DNA from: SVMC01 sp045601345
Lineage (GTDB): Bacteria; Bacillota; Clostridia; Oscillospirales; Oscillospiraceae
Assembly: GCA_045601345.1 (NCBI GenBank)
Contig: JAZRZL010000067.1
Coordinates: 1-11,660 of the forward strand
DNA: 11,660 bases
Direction: 5' to 3'
In this document: positions 1-6,409 of the stretch, one piece after another
Layout: each line of letters begins with the position of its first letter
Numbering within the stretch: position 1 is the stretch's first letter
Made by a program: the position numbers and the translations under genes
Notes under the pieces: model-generated
Database searches by the model: none
What the model was told of the DNA's origin: nothing
Seen by the model: the letters and a program-made list of their open reading frames with translations, nothing else

Positions 1-1
1 G

Positions 2-112
2 GGCGAATCTGCGGGTCTTATTTCCGTCAGATTTAATAAAAATCTTGAAAATACGTCAAGTATTCCCTGCGATTTTTATTGAATCTGACAGAAAAATCCC
101 TCGCAGCTCGCC
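2..112. repeat. Large imperfect palindrome (REP/MITE-like intergenic element)
   Basis: The arm at 2-44 pairs with 71-112 when reverse-complemented: both carry GGCGA, a CTGCG core, CAGATT and AATAAAAATC, with a few mismatches and a one-base length difference. The stem is about 42 bp. The 26-nt centre contains its own small inverted repeat, CTTGA (44-48) with TCAAG (56-60). There is no poly-U tract after the right arm, so it is not a typical terminator. A non-autonomous palindromic repeat or MITE is the most likely class, but copy number cannot be judged from one window, and the left end may extend beyond it. Confidence 0.6.
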
Positions 113-163
113 TCACGCAGAATAAATAGAGATGCCCTATAATAAAAACTGGAGGCGAATACG

Positions 164-595
164 ATGAAAATCATTTTTGAACAAAGAGAAATTTTGGTTT
201 TGTGCTGTGGCATTTTTTATTCTGTGTTTTGTATCTACAGCATTGTTACGGGTCTATTATATTTGCGGAAGGGAAATGTTGTGAATCCTCTGGAGCTGCC
301 AAAGTCAATGGCGGCGAGGATGGATGATGCAGGGTACATGAGGCGCGCCTCAGTGTTTTTTGGATGGCTCACGGTTGTTGTGGGTCTGGTGCAGGGGTTG
401 AGTGCGTACTGCCTGTTTTTTGGCAGCTTTCCGTGGCAGTATGGGGTTGCACTTGGGTTTACCATTTTTTCCATACTTTCCGCTGGGACAAAGCTGGTGA
501 TGACCTTTCATTTGTTCCCTATTCTGAAAGAAGCGGCCTATATTGGCATCTTTGCTATCCTTTTATTGGATGCTACCAGAGCGTTATTCCTATAA
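164..595 (+). CDS. Small four-helix integral membrane protein, function unknown
   Basis: This is a 143-residue protein I do not recognise. It appears to be almost entirely membrane-embedded, with hydrophobic segments at about residues 9-34, 64-87, 92-115 and 122-143. A polar loop at about 35-62 (RKGN, then KSMAARMDDAGYMRR) separates the first two. The start is supported by GGAGG at 151-155, eight bases before the ATG. A TATAAT at 138-143 could be a -10 box, but no convincing -35 box lies 17 bp upstream, where the palindrome ends. The codons are visibly richer in T than in the following genes, which could mean a different origin or could simply reflect a membrane protein. It is monocistronic: 163 bases and a new promoter separate it from the next gene. 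No catalytic motif is visible. Confidence 0.7.
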   Translation: MKIIFEQREILVLCCGIFYSVFCIYSIVTGLLYLRKGNVVNPLELPKSMAARMDDAGYMRRASVFFGWLTVVVGLVQGLSAYCLFFGSFPWQYGVALGFTIFSILSAGTKLVMTFHLFPILKEAAYIGIFAILLLDATRALFL

Positions 596-697
596 AATCC
601 CTGTTTTGCGGAGCGATTTTGACAAAATTTACATACACTTTCTGGTCAGTCTGTCCAGAGGGTACAAAGAAAAGTAAAAAAAATTTGGTTTTACCTG

Positions 698-726
698 TTG
701 AAATTGCCAGCGAATCAGGCTATAAT
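698..726 (+). promoter_or_regulatory. Sigma-A promoter for the MinD-like/MgsA-like pair
   Basis: TTGAAA (698-703) and TATAAT (721-726) are separated by exactly 17 bp, close to the vegetative consensus. Transcription should begin near 733, giving a leader of about 25 bases that contains AGGAGG (745-750) before the TTG start. The stretch 596-697 is AT-rich and holds no gene or clear terminator that I can see. Confidence 0.8.
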
Positions 727-758
727 ATATTGTGAAAATGGTATAGGAGGGGGCGTTT

Positions 759-1496
759 TTGTTGGGTCAGGTGGTTGCCTTCGTATCCGGCAAGGGCGGC
801 ACTGGCAAAACGACGCTGAGCGCTGCTGTGGCTGGCTTTCTGGCAAAGTGCGGCAGGAGTGTCCTTTGCATGGATCTTGATGTCGGTTTGCGCAATCTGG
901 ATATTTCTCTCGGAATGCGGGACGAGGCAACGGTCAGCTTCCTTGATGCGATGGACGGTCATTGCTCCCTTTCCGCTGCGCCGGTGCATCCGCTTTTACC
1001 GAGCCTTCGTGTACTTACGGCTCCGGTCACAGAGCCGGATGCAGTGGACGAGAGAGGTTTTTTCTCCCTTTTAGATCAGGCAAAGCACCAATTTGATTGG
1101 GTGATTCTTGATGCGCCCGCAGGGCTTGGGCATATTTTCCGGCTGGCTGTCCGCAGGGCTGCCAAGGTGCTTGTGGTGACCCAAGCCGATCCCGCCTGCC
1201 TGCGTGATGCCCAGATTGCGGCAACCATATCCAAAGAACTTGGCTCTGGGTGGGTGCGCGTGGTTATTAACCGAGTGGATGCGCGGCTTTATCACCGAAT
1301 GCGCACCAATGTGGATGATATGATGGATGCTGTGGGTTTGTCCCTCATCGGTTTGGTACCAGAGCATATTGATGTGCTTCTGGCCAGTGTCTGGGGGACA
1401 CCGCTTTGCAATGTTCCCGGTTGCCCCGCTTCCGTTGCCTGCTGCAACATTGCCTCCCGCCTAGAGGGGGAGAATGTACCCCTGTACCTTAGGTGA
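759..1496 (+). CDS. MinD-like ParA-family ATPase lacking the C-terminal membrane helix
   Basis: This is a 245-residue P-loop ATPase of the MinD/ParA group, which in the Min system polarises on the membrane to position the division septum. The deviant Walker A is SGKGGTGKTT (residues 10-19), with signature Lys12 and Lys17. The MinD-type stretch DLDVGLRNLD covers 39-48, Walker B/switch II is LDAPAG (117-122), and base recognition is INRVD (170-174). The GLRNLD motif and the overall spacing favour MinD over plasmid ParA. The protein stops at ENVPLYLR, right after the conserved Gly-Glu-x-Val-Pro, so the amphipathic membrane-targeting helix usual in MinD is absent. The start is TTG, eight bases after AGGAGG; a second TTG follows directly. 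Neither MinC nor MinE is encoded here. It is probably co-transcribed with the MgsA-like gene 29 bases downstream. A role in division is inference; it could be an orphan ATPase with another cargo. Confidence 0.85.
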   Translation: MLGQVVAFVSGKGGTGKTTLSAAVAGFLAKCGRSVLCMDLDVGLRNLDISLGMRDEATVSFLDAMDGHCSLSAAPVHPLLPSLRVLTAPVTEPDAVDERGFFSLLDQAKHQFDWVILDAPAGLGHIFRLAVRRAAKVLVVTQADPACLRDAQIAATISKELGSGWVRVVINRVDARLYHRMRTNVDDMMDAVGLSLIGLVPEHIDVLLASVWGTPLCNVPGCPASVACCNIASRLEGENVPLYLR

Positions 1497-1525
1497 GCTA
1501 CATTATAATATAAGGAGTGGACGTT

Positions 1526-1951
1526 ATGAATATTGCGCTGACTGCACAGGATAAGAAAAAAGAGTTGCTGGTGCAGTTCTGTACGGCCTATAAGAGCATC
1601 CTTGCCAAGCATACCCTTTATGCAACAGCGACGACTGGCCGTCTGATATCCGATGCCACCGGCCTACCCATCAGCCTGTTCCTTTCCCATAAAAACGGCG
1701 GCCATCAGCAGATTGATGCCCGCATTGCCTATAACGAAATCGACCTTGTGCTGATGTTCTCTGATCCCGATAATCGTGATCCTTGGGAGGATCAGCAGAT
1801 TATTGAGACTCTTCGCCATTGCGATAAGCACAATGTCCCCTGCGGCACCAATCTGGCCTCTGCGGAAATGCTTATCATGGGCTTACAGCGCGGCGATCTG
1901 GATTGGCGTGAGATGGTTCGTCCCCGCCGCAGTGTCAAGCCTGTCCGCTGA
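1526..1951 (+). CDS. Methylglyoxal synthase-fold protein with altered catalytic residues
   Basis: This 141-residue protein aligns along its length with methylglyoxal synthase, which converts dihydroxyacetone phosphate to methylglyoxal and phosphate. Conserved features are IALTAQDKKK (3-12), the phosphate-loop LYATATTGRLIS (31-42), GGxQQ (58-62), IDLVLMFSDP (72-81) and NVPCGTNLASAEMLI (103-117). The lysine and threonines matching the E. coli phosphate contacts Lys23, Thr45, Thr47 and Thr48 are kept. However, positions matching E. coli His19, Asp71, His98 and Asp101 read Gln8, His60, Trp87 and Gln90. Asp71 is regarded as the catalytic base, so normal activity is doubtful. ATG 1526 is chosen because AAGGAG (1512-1517) sits eight bases upstream; a GTG at 1517 overlaps that site. 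In many clostridia mgsA lies at the end of the min/rod gene cluster, which fits the MinD-like gene in front. It may bind a phosphorylated ligand as a sensor (inference). Confidence 0.8.
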   Translation: MNIALTAQDKKKELLVQFCTAYKSILAKHTLYATATTGRLISDATGLPISLFLSHKNGGHQQIDARIAYNEIDLVLMFSDPDNRDPWEDQQIIETLRHCDKHNVPCGTNLASAEMLIMGLQRGDLDWREMVRPRRSVKPVR

Positions 1952-1959
1952 ACAACTGA

Positions 1960-2220
1960 ATGGAGCGCTACGACGCAGAAGCAGTAGCGTATCAGCCCGC
2001 CTTGCAGAGAGGGAGTCTCCGGCTGTAAGCTCCCGGCGGTGCTGTGCGTGAAGGACATCTGCCGAGCGTGCGTATAAGGCAGCTTGCCCGCTGCCGAAAT
2101 CGCCGGTTCCTGCCCGCAGCAGGACAAAAGAGCTGCCTTGTGCGGCTGAAATTGGGTGGCACCACGAAGTATCCTCATACTCTCGTCCCATGTTTACGGG
2201 ATGAGAGTATTATTTTTTAT
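1960..2220 (+). ncRNA. T-box riboswitch leader, tRNA-Asp specific, upstream of hisS-aspS-nadE
   Basis: This leader fills the 349-base gap after the mgsA-like stop. The Stem I base pairs ACGACGC (near 1969-1975) with GCGTGCG (near 2066-2072). It is followed by a K-turn of AGAA opposite CGAG, then GCAG with CTGC, a specifier loop and a distal arm (GGGAG/CTCCC). The 3' side of the specifier loop reads GAAGGACAT, and the best triplet is GAC (2054-2056), an Asp codon. The T-box sequence GGGTGGCACCACG lies at 2154-2166. Its bulge UGGC (2157-2160) would pair with a GCCA acceptor end, matching discriminator G73 of tRNA-Asp and not C73 of tRNA-His. Uncharged tRNA-Asp should stabilise the antiterminator and switch on the operon. 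No clear promoter was found; the leader begins almost at the mgsA-like stop, so the promoter lies inside that gene or transcription reads through from 698. Confidence 0.9.
2177..2220 (+). terminator. Regulated intrinsic terminator of the T-box
   Basis: The arms 2177-2189 and 2198-2210 pair over 13 bp (ATACTCTCGTCCC with GGGATGAGAGTAT, one G-U pair) around an 8-nt loop. A T-rich run, TATTTTTTAT, follows at 2211-2220. The CTCGTCCC/GGGATGAG core is typical of T-box terminators. It is the alternative fold to the antiterminator formed with the T-box sequence. Confidence 0.92.
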
Positions 2221-2300
2221 TTGGGCGACACCGCAACAATCCGCGTATCATGAACTGTGCGGTATTGCTCTGAAATAATCCGAAAGGAACGAAATCACAT

Positions 2301-3659
2301 ATGGAAAAAATCAAACCCCGTACCCTCTCCGGCTTTATGGAGCTGCTTCCCGCGCCCCAGATGCAGATGGAGCGCATTATGGAGATTCTGCGCCGTACCT
2401 ACGCCCTCTACGGCTTCACGCCGCTGGATACACCGGCCATTGAGTCTGCGGAGGTGCTGCTTGCCAAGGGCGGCGGCGAAACAGAAAAGCAGATTTATCG
2501 CTTCCAGAAGGGGGATAACGATCTGGCGCTTCGCTTCGATCTGACCGTACCCCTTGCCAAGTATGTTGCCATTCACGCGGGCGAGCTTAGCTTCCCCTTC
2601 CGCCGCTATCAGATCGGCAAGGTCTATCGCGGCGAGCGTGCCCAGAGAGGCCGCTTCCGTGAATTCTATCAGGCGGATATCGACATCATCGGCGATGGCA
2701 AGCTGTCCATCCTCAATGAGGCGGAAATCCCCTCCATCATTTACCGCACCTTTCAAAGCTTGGGCTTGAGCCGCTTCCAGATTCGTGTGAACAACCGCAA
2801 GATTCTCAATGGCTTCTATGCTATGCAGGGTCTTACCGAGCGCTCGGGCGATATTATGCGCACCGTGGATAAGCTCGATAAGGTCGGCGCAGAAAAGGTG
2901 CGCCTAATTCTCACGGAGGATGACGGCATTCCCGAGGAAAAAGCAGATGAAATTCTCCGCTTCATCTCTATCAGCGGTTCCAATGCTGCCGTGCTTGAAG
3001 CGCTGGAGGCTTACCGCGGAAAGAATGAAGTGTTCGACGAGGGCTTGCAGGAGCTGGCTACCGTAGTTGGCTATCTTGCAGACTTCGGTGTGCCGGAAGA
3101 AAATTTTGCAGTCGATCTGACCATTGCAAGAGGTCTGGACTACTATACCGGCACCGTTTATGAGACCGCCATGCTCGATCACCCGGAAATCGGCTCGGTT
3201 TGTTCCGGTGGCCGCTACGATAATCTGGCGGAATATTATACCGATCGCCAGCTTCCCGGCGTGGGCATTTCCATCGGCCTGACCCGCCTGTTCTATGTGC
3301 TGGGCGAGCAAGGAATGCTCAATCCCGAGCTGCCAACCGCACCGGCCGATGTGCTGGTGCTGCCGATGGGCGAGGAGCTTTCCAGCGCCATTGCCCTGTC
3401 TACCCGCCTGCGTGAGGCAGGCATCCGTGTGCAGCTCTATGCCGAAGCCAAAAAGTTCAAGGCAAGAATGCAGTATGCCGACCGTCTTTCCATTCCCTAT
3501 GTCATTTTCCTCGGTGAGGATGAAATCGCACAGAATAAATGCGCACTGAAAGAGCTTTCCACGGGTGTCCAGCAGCTGCTCACCGCGCAGGAGGCCATCG
3601 CCTATATCCAGAAAGGCCTTGAGGAGAAGAATCAGGGCAGCGTCATTAAAGAAAAATAA
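2301..3659 (+). CDS. hisS: Histidine--tRNA ligase
   Basis: This is a 452-residue class II synthetase that charges tRNA-His with histidine in the cytoplasm. Motif 2 lies at about 104-131 (QIGKVYRGERAQRGRFREFYQ, then DIDIIG). The histidine signatures RGLDYYTG (277-284) and SGGRYD (302-307) are intact, and motif 3 GVGISIGLTRL spans 320-330. The anticodon-binding domain begins near 349 (ADVLVLPMG) and runs to about 440. The length is normal for the long bacterial form. ATG 2301 is preceded by AAAGGA (2283-2288), somewhat far at 12 bases, but no better start exists and the protein begins as the family does. It is the first gene of the T-box operon, 11 bases before aspS; hisS-aspS is a common Firmicutes arrangement. 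The leader appears to sense tRNA-Asp, so HisRS levels would follow aspartate charging. Confidence 0.97.
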   Translation: MEKIKPRTLSGFMELLPAPQMQMERIMEILRRTYALYGFTPLDTPAIESAEVLLAKGGGETEKQIYRFQKGDNDLALRFDLTVPLAKYVAIHAGELSFPFRRYQIGKVYRGERAQRGRFREFYQADIDIIGDGKLSILNEAEIPSIIYRTFQSLGLSRFQIRVNNRKILNGFYAMQGLTERSGDIMRTVDKLDKVGAEKVRLILTEDDGIPEEKADEILRFISISGSNAAVLEALEAYRGKNEVFDEGLQELATVVGYLADFGVPEENFAVDLTIARGLDYYTGTVYETAMLDHPEIGSVCSGGRYDNLAEYYTDRQLPGVGISIGLTRLFYVLGEQGMLNPELPTAPADVLVLPMGEELSSAIALSTRLREAGIRVQLYAEAKKFKARMQYADRLSIPYVIFLGEDEIAQNKCALKELSTGVQQLLTAQEAIAYIQKGLEEKNQGSVIKEK

Positions 3660-3670
3660 AAGGAGATTAT

Positions 3671-5449
3671 ATGATGTTCCAGTCCCGTACCCATAATTGT
3701 AATGAGCTTCGCCTTTCCCATGTCGGTGAGCAGGTCACGCTGGCCGGTTGGATGGAAAATGTTCGTGAGGTTGGCAGTAATTTTGCCTTCGTAATCCTCC
3801 GCGACTTCTACGGCACCACTCAGATCGTTGTCGAAAATGAGGAAATGATGAAGATCATTAAATCCGTCAACAAGGAATCCACCTTGCAGGTGACCGGCAT
3901 TGTCCGCGAGCGCGCCAGCAAGAACTCCAAGCTGCCCACCGGCGAAATTGAGGTCTCTCCCACCGAGATTAAGGTCTTAGGTCGCTGCCGCTACAATGAG
4001 CTGCCCTTTGAAATCAACCGCAGCCGTGAGGCGGATGAGCTACAGCGTCTGCGCTACCGCTATCTTGACCTGCGCAATCCCAGTGTCAAGCGCAATATCA
4101 TCCTGCGCTGCAATGTGGTTGCCGCTCTGCGTGAGGCCATGCTCCGCCATGGCTTCCTTGAAATCACCACTCCCATCCTGACGGCTTCCTCTCCTGAGGG
4201 TGCAAGAGACTATCTGGTACCCGCCCGCAAGCATCCCGGCAAGTTCTATGCTCTGCCGCAAGCCCCCCAGCAGTTCAAGCAGCTGCTCATGACCGCCGGT
4301 TTTGACCGCTATTTCCAGATTGCCCCCTGCTTCCGTGATGAGGATGCCAGAGGCGACCGCAGCCCCGGCGAATTCTATCAGCTCGATATGGAAATGGCAT
4401 TTGCCTGTCAGGATGATGTCTTTGCTATCATTGAGGATGTGCTGCCTCCCATTTTCGCAAAGTACGGCACCTATTCCATTGCCTCCGATGCACCCTTCCG
4501 CCGTATTTCCTTTACCGATTCCATGGAGATTTACGGCACCGACAAGCCCGACCTGCGCATTGACCTGACCGTGCAGGATATGACCGCTCTGGTCGAGGGC
4601 ATTGACTTTGCTCCCTTCGCACCCGGCAATACCGTCAAGGCGGTTGTCGTAAAGAACTGCGCCCTTGCCAGAAAAGCCATTGACAAGGTCATGGCAGAGG
4701 TCGAGGTACAGGCAGGCTCCCGTCCCATGTGGTTCCGTCTGGATGAGACCGGTGCACTGGTGGGCGGCATTTCCAAGTTCCTTGCCGACCACAAGGATGC
4801 CGTCATTGAAGCGCTCGGGCTGGAACCCGGCTGCCTTGTCGGTGTCAGCGCAGGTAAGAAGCTCACCGCGCAGAAGACCGCAGGTGTCATCCGCAACAAG
4901 CTGGGCGCTGCTGTTCCCGGCCATATGGATAAGGAACGCTATGAATTCTGCTGGATCGTGGACTTCCCGATGTACGAGATCGGTGAAGAATCCGGCGAGC
5001 TGGAATTCTGCCATAATCCGTTCTCCATGCCCACCGGCGGCAAGGAGGTGCTGGAGAAGGCAGAGCGCGGCGAGATTGACCCGCTGTCCATCTGCGCTGA
5101 CCAGTACGATCTGGTGTGCAATGGCGTAGAGCTTTCCTCTGGTGCGGTGAGAAACCATGATCCCGAAATTATGATTAAGGCCTTTGAGCTGGTACGGCTG
5201 GGCGAAGAGGATGTCAAATCCCGCTTCCCTGCCATGTACAATGCCTTCTGCTATGGCGCACCTCCCCATGCCGGTATTGCCCCGGGCGTTGACCGTATGG
5301 TCATGCTGCTGGCAGGTGAGGATTCCATCCGCGAGATCATTCCGTTCCCCATGAACAAGAATGCACAGGATGTCATGATGGATGCCCCCTCCTGTGTAGA
5401 GCAGCATCAGCTTGACGAGCTGCATATTGCGCTGGTAAAGCCGGAATAA
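3671..5449 (+). CDS. aspS: Aspartate--tRNA ligase (bacterial type)
   Basis: This is a 592-residue class II synthetase that charges tRNA-Asp. It has an N-terminal OB-fold anticodon domain (about 1-105), a catalytic core with LRYRYLDLR (127-135), TPEGARDYLVP-like ASSPEGARDYLVP (172-184), motif 2 FRDEDARGDR (221-230), the bacterial GAD insertion (about 295-420), and motif 3 GVDRMVMLL (539-547). Two subtype details are visible: SPGEFYQLDMEM (231-242), one residue longer than E. coli QPEFTQID, and HNPFSMPTGG (448-457). I recall both from a distinct AspRS subgroup also seen in alphaproteobacteria. Position 34 (Val in REVG, matching E. coli Leu30) is not the His of known non-discriminating enzymes, so whether it also charges tRNA-Asn is unclear. 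Two adjacent ATGs (3671, 3674) follow AGGAG (3661-3665); the second has the more usual spacing. It is the target of the Asp-specific T-box. Confidence 0.97.
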   Translation: MMFQSRTHNCNELRLSHVGEQVTLAGWMENVREVGSNFAFVILRDFYGTTQIVVENEEMMKIIKSVNKESTLQVTGIVRERASKNSKLPTGEIEVSPTEIKVLGRCRYNELPFEINRSREADELQRLRYRYLDLRNPSVKRNIILRCNVVAALREAMLRHGFLEITTPILTASSPEGARDYLVPARKHPGKFYALPQAPQQFKQLLMTAGFDRYFQIAPCFRDEDARGDRSPGEFYQLDMEMAFACQDDVFAIIEDVLPPIFAKYGTYSIASDAPFRRISFTDSMEIYGTDKPDLRIDLTVQDMTALVEGIDFAPFAPGNTVKAVVVKNCALARKAIDKVMAEVEVQAGSRPMWFRLDETGALVGGISKFLADHKDAVIEALGLEPGCLVGVSAGKKLTAQKTAGVIRNKLGAAVPGHMDKERYEFCWIVDFPMYEIGEESGELEFCHNPFSMPTGGKEVLEKAERGEIDPLSICADQYDLVCNGVELSSGAVRNHDPEIMIKAFELVRLGEEDVKSRFPAMYNAFCYGAPPHAGIAPGVDRMVMLLAGEDSIREIIPFPMNKNAQDVMMDAPSCVEQHQLDELHIALVKPE

Positions 5450-5470
5450 AATGAGCGGAGAAACTTTGAT

Positions 5471-6223
5471 ATGAGCTTTGATGTAGAAAAAGTAACAAAA
5501 GATGTGATCCAGTGGACAAGAGACTGGTTTGAGGTCAACGGCTCCGGCTGCAATGCGGTCATCGGTATTTCCGGCGGCAAGGATTCCACGCTGGCGGCAG
5601 CCATCTGCAAGGAAGCCCTGGGCGCAGAGCGCGTGATCGGTGTGCTGCTGCCCAATGGCGAGCAGTGGGATATTGACGTTGCCAGAGCGGTGGTAGAGCA
5701 TCTGGGCATCCGCTCTTATGAGATCAATATTAAGCAAGCTTATGATGCGATTTACTCCGCAGTGGAGCAGGCTGTAGGCACAGTCACCGACCAGTCCCGT
5801 CAGAATTTGCCCCCCAGAATTCGTATGACCACCCTCTACGCCGTATCCCAGTGCAACAATGGCCGCGTGGCCAATACCGGCAACCTCTCTGAGGACTGGA
5901 TCGGCTACTCCACCCGCTACGGCGATGGCGCTGGAGATTTCAGCCCTATGGCAAATCTGACAGTGCAGGAGGTCAAGGAGATTGGCCGCTATTTGGGTCT
6001 GCCCGCAGAATTCGTGGACAAGCCTCCCATTGATGGCCTGTGCGGAAAAACGGACGAGGACAACATCGGCTTTTCCTATGCGGTGCTTGACCACTATATC
6101 CGCACTGGCGAATGTGAGGACGAGGAAATCCGTGCTAAAATCGACCGCCGCCATCAGAATAACAAATTTAAGCTCTCTATGTACCCATCGTTTCCCTATG
6201 ATGCCCCGGTATTTCATTTCTAA
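5471..6223 (+). CDS. nadE: NH3-dependent NAD+ synthetase
   Basis: This is a 250-residue enzyme that adenylates deamido-NAD with ATP and amidates it to NAD+, the last step of NAD synthesis. The PP-loop ATP motif SGGKDST lies at 34-40. PRIRMTTLYAVSQ (115-127), NTGNLSEDWIGYSTRYGDGA (135-154), FSPMANLTVQEV (157-168) and KPPIDGL...TDEDNIGF (184-201) are the expected substrate and metal regions. There is no N-terminal nitrilase/glutaminase domain, so free ammonia is the likely nitrogen donor. GGAG at 5457-5460 precedes the ATG by 10 bases. The gene follows aspS by only 21 bases with no terminator or promoter visible between them, so it probably belongs to the T-box operon. That placement is notable because aspartate also supplies the pyridine ring in de novo NAD synthesis. 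No strong terminator was found after its stop. Confidence 0.95.
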   Translation: MSFDVEKVTKDVIQWTRDWFEVNGSGCNAVIGISGGKDSTLAAAICKEALGAERVIGVLLPNGEQWDIDVARAVVEHLGIRSYEINIKQAYDAIYSAVEQAVGTVTDQSRQNLPPRIRMTTLYAVSQCNNGRVANTGNLSEDWIGYSTRYGDGAGDFSPMANLTVQEVKEIGRYLGLPAEFVDKPPIDGLCGKTDEDNIGFSYAVLDHYIRTGECEDEEIRAKIDRRHQNNKFKLSMYPSFPYDAPVFHF

Positions 6224-6310
6224 TTTTCATAGATATCTAGTAAATATCCACAAAAATGGACGTTTTGATTGTGCAGTGTGATGGAATTTTGATATAAATT
6301 GTAAAATTAA

Positions 6311-6339
6311 TTGAAATCAATAGGTGCATCATGTAAAAT
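6311..6339 (+). promoter_or_regulatory. Sigma-A promoter for the lipoprotein gene
   Basis: TTGAAA (6311-6316) and TAAAAT (6334-6339) are 17 bp apart inside an AT-rich 186-base gap after nadE. Transcription should start near 6346. The leader of about 65 bases contains a small hairpin (CGCC 6354-6357 with GGCG 6363-6366). This makes the lipoprotein gene independent of the T-box operon. Confidence 0.65.
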
Positions 6340-6409
6340 ATAGGGTAACAATTCGCCTCTTTGGCGATTGGATAAGCCCTTTTTACCCCAAGATGAAAGG
6401 ATGTTTCTT

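Noticed and set aside
619..624. TTGACA as a -35 box
   Set aside because: No -10-like sequence lies at the right distance; the 698-726 promoter is much better.
1504..1509. TATAAT between the MinD-like and MgsA-like genes
   Set aside because: It lacks a -35 box and would start transcription on the ribosome site; probably chance in an AT-rich spacer.
1517..1525. GTG at 1517 as start of the MgsA-like gene
   Set aside because: It overlaps the AAGGAG ribosome site; ATG 1526 has correct spacing and begins where the family begins.
4040..6217. Reverse-strand open frame of about 725 codons opposite aspS and nadE
   Set aside because: aspS and nadE are unmistakable on the + strand with full motifs; the opposite frame is a by-product of their codon bias and has no recognisable domain.
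6368..6409. TTG 6368 or ATG 6401 as start of the lipoprotein
   Set aside because: The GAAAGG site lies downstream of the first and directly abuts the second; ATG 6410 gives proper spacing and a clean signal peptide.
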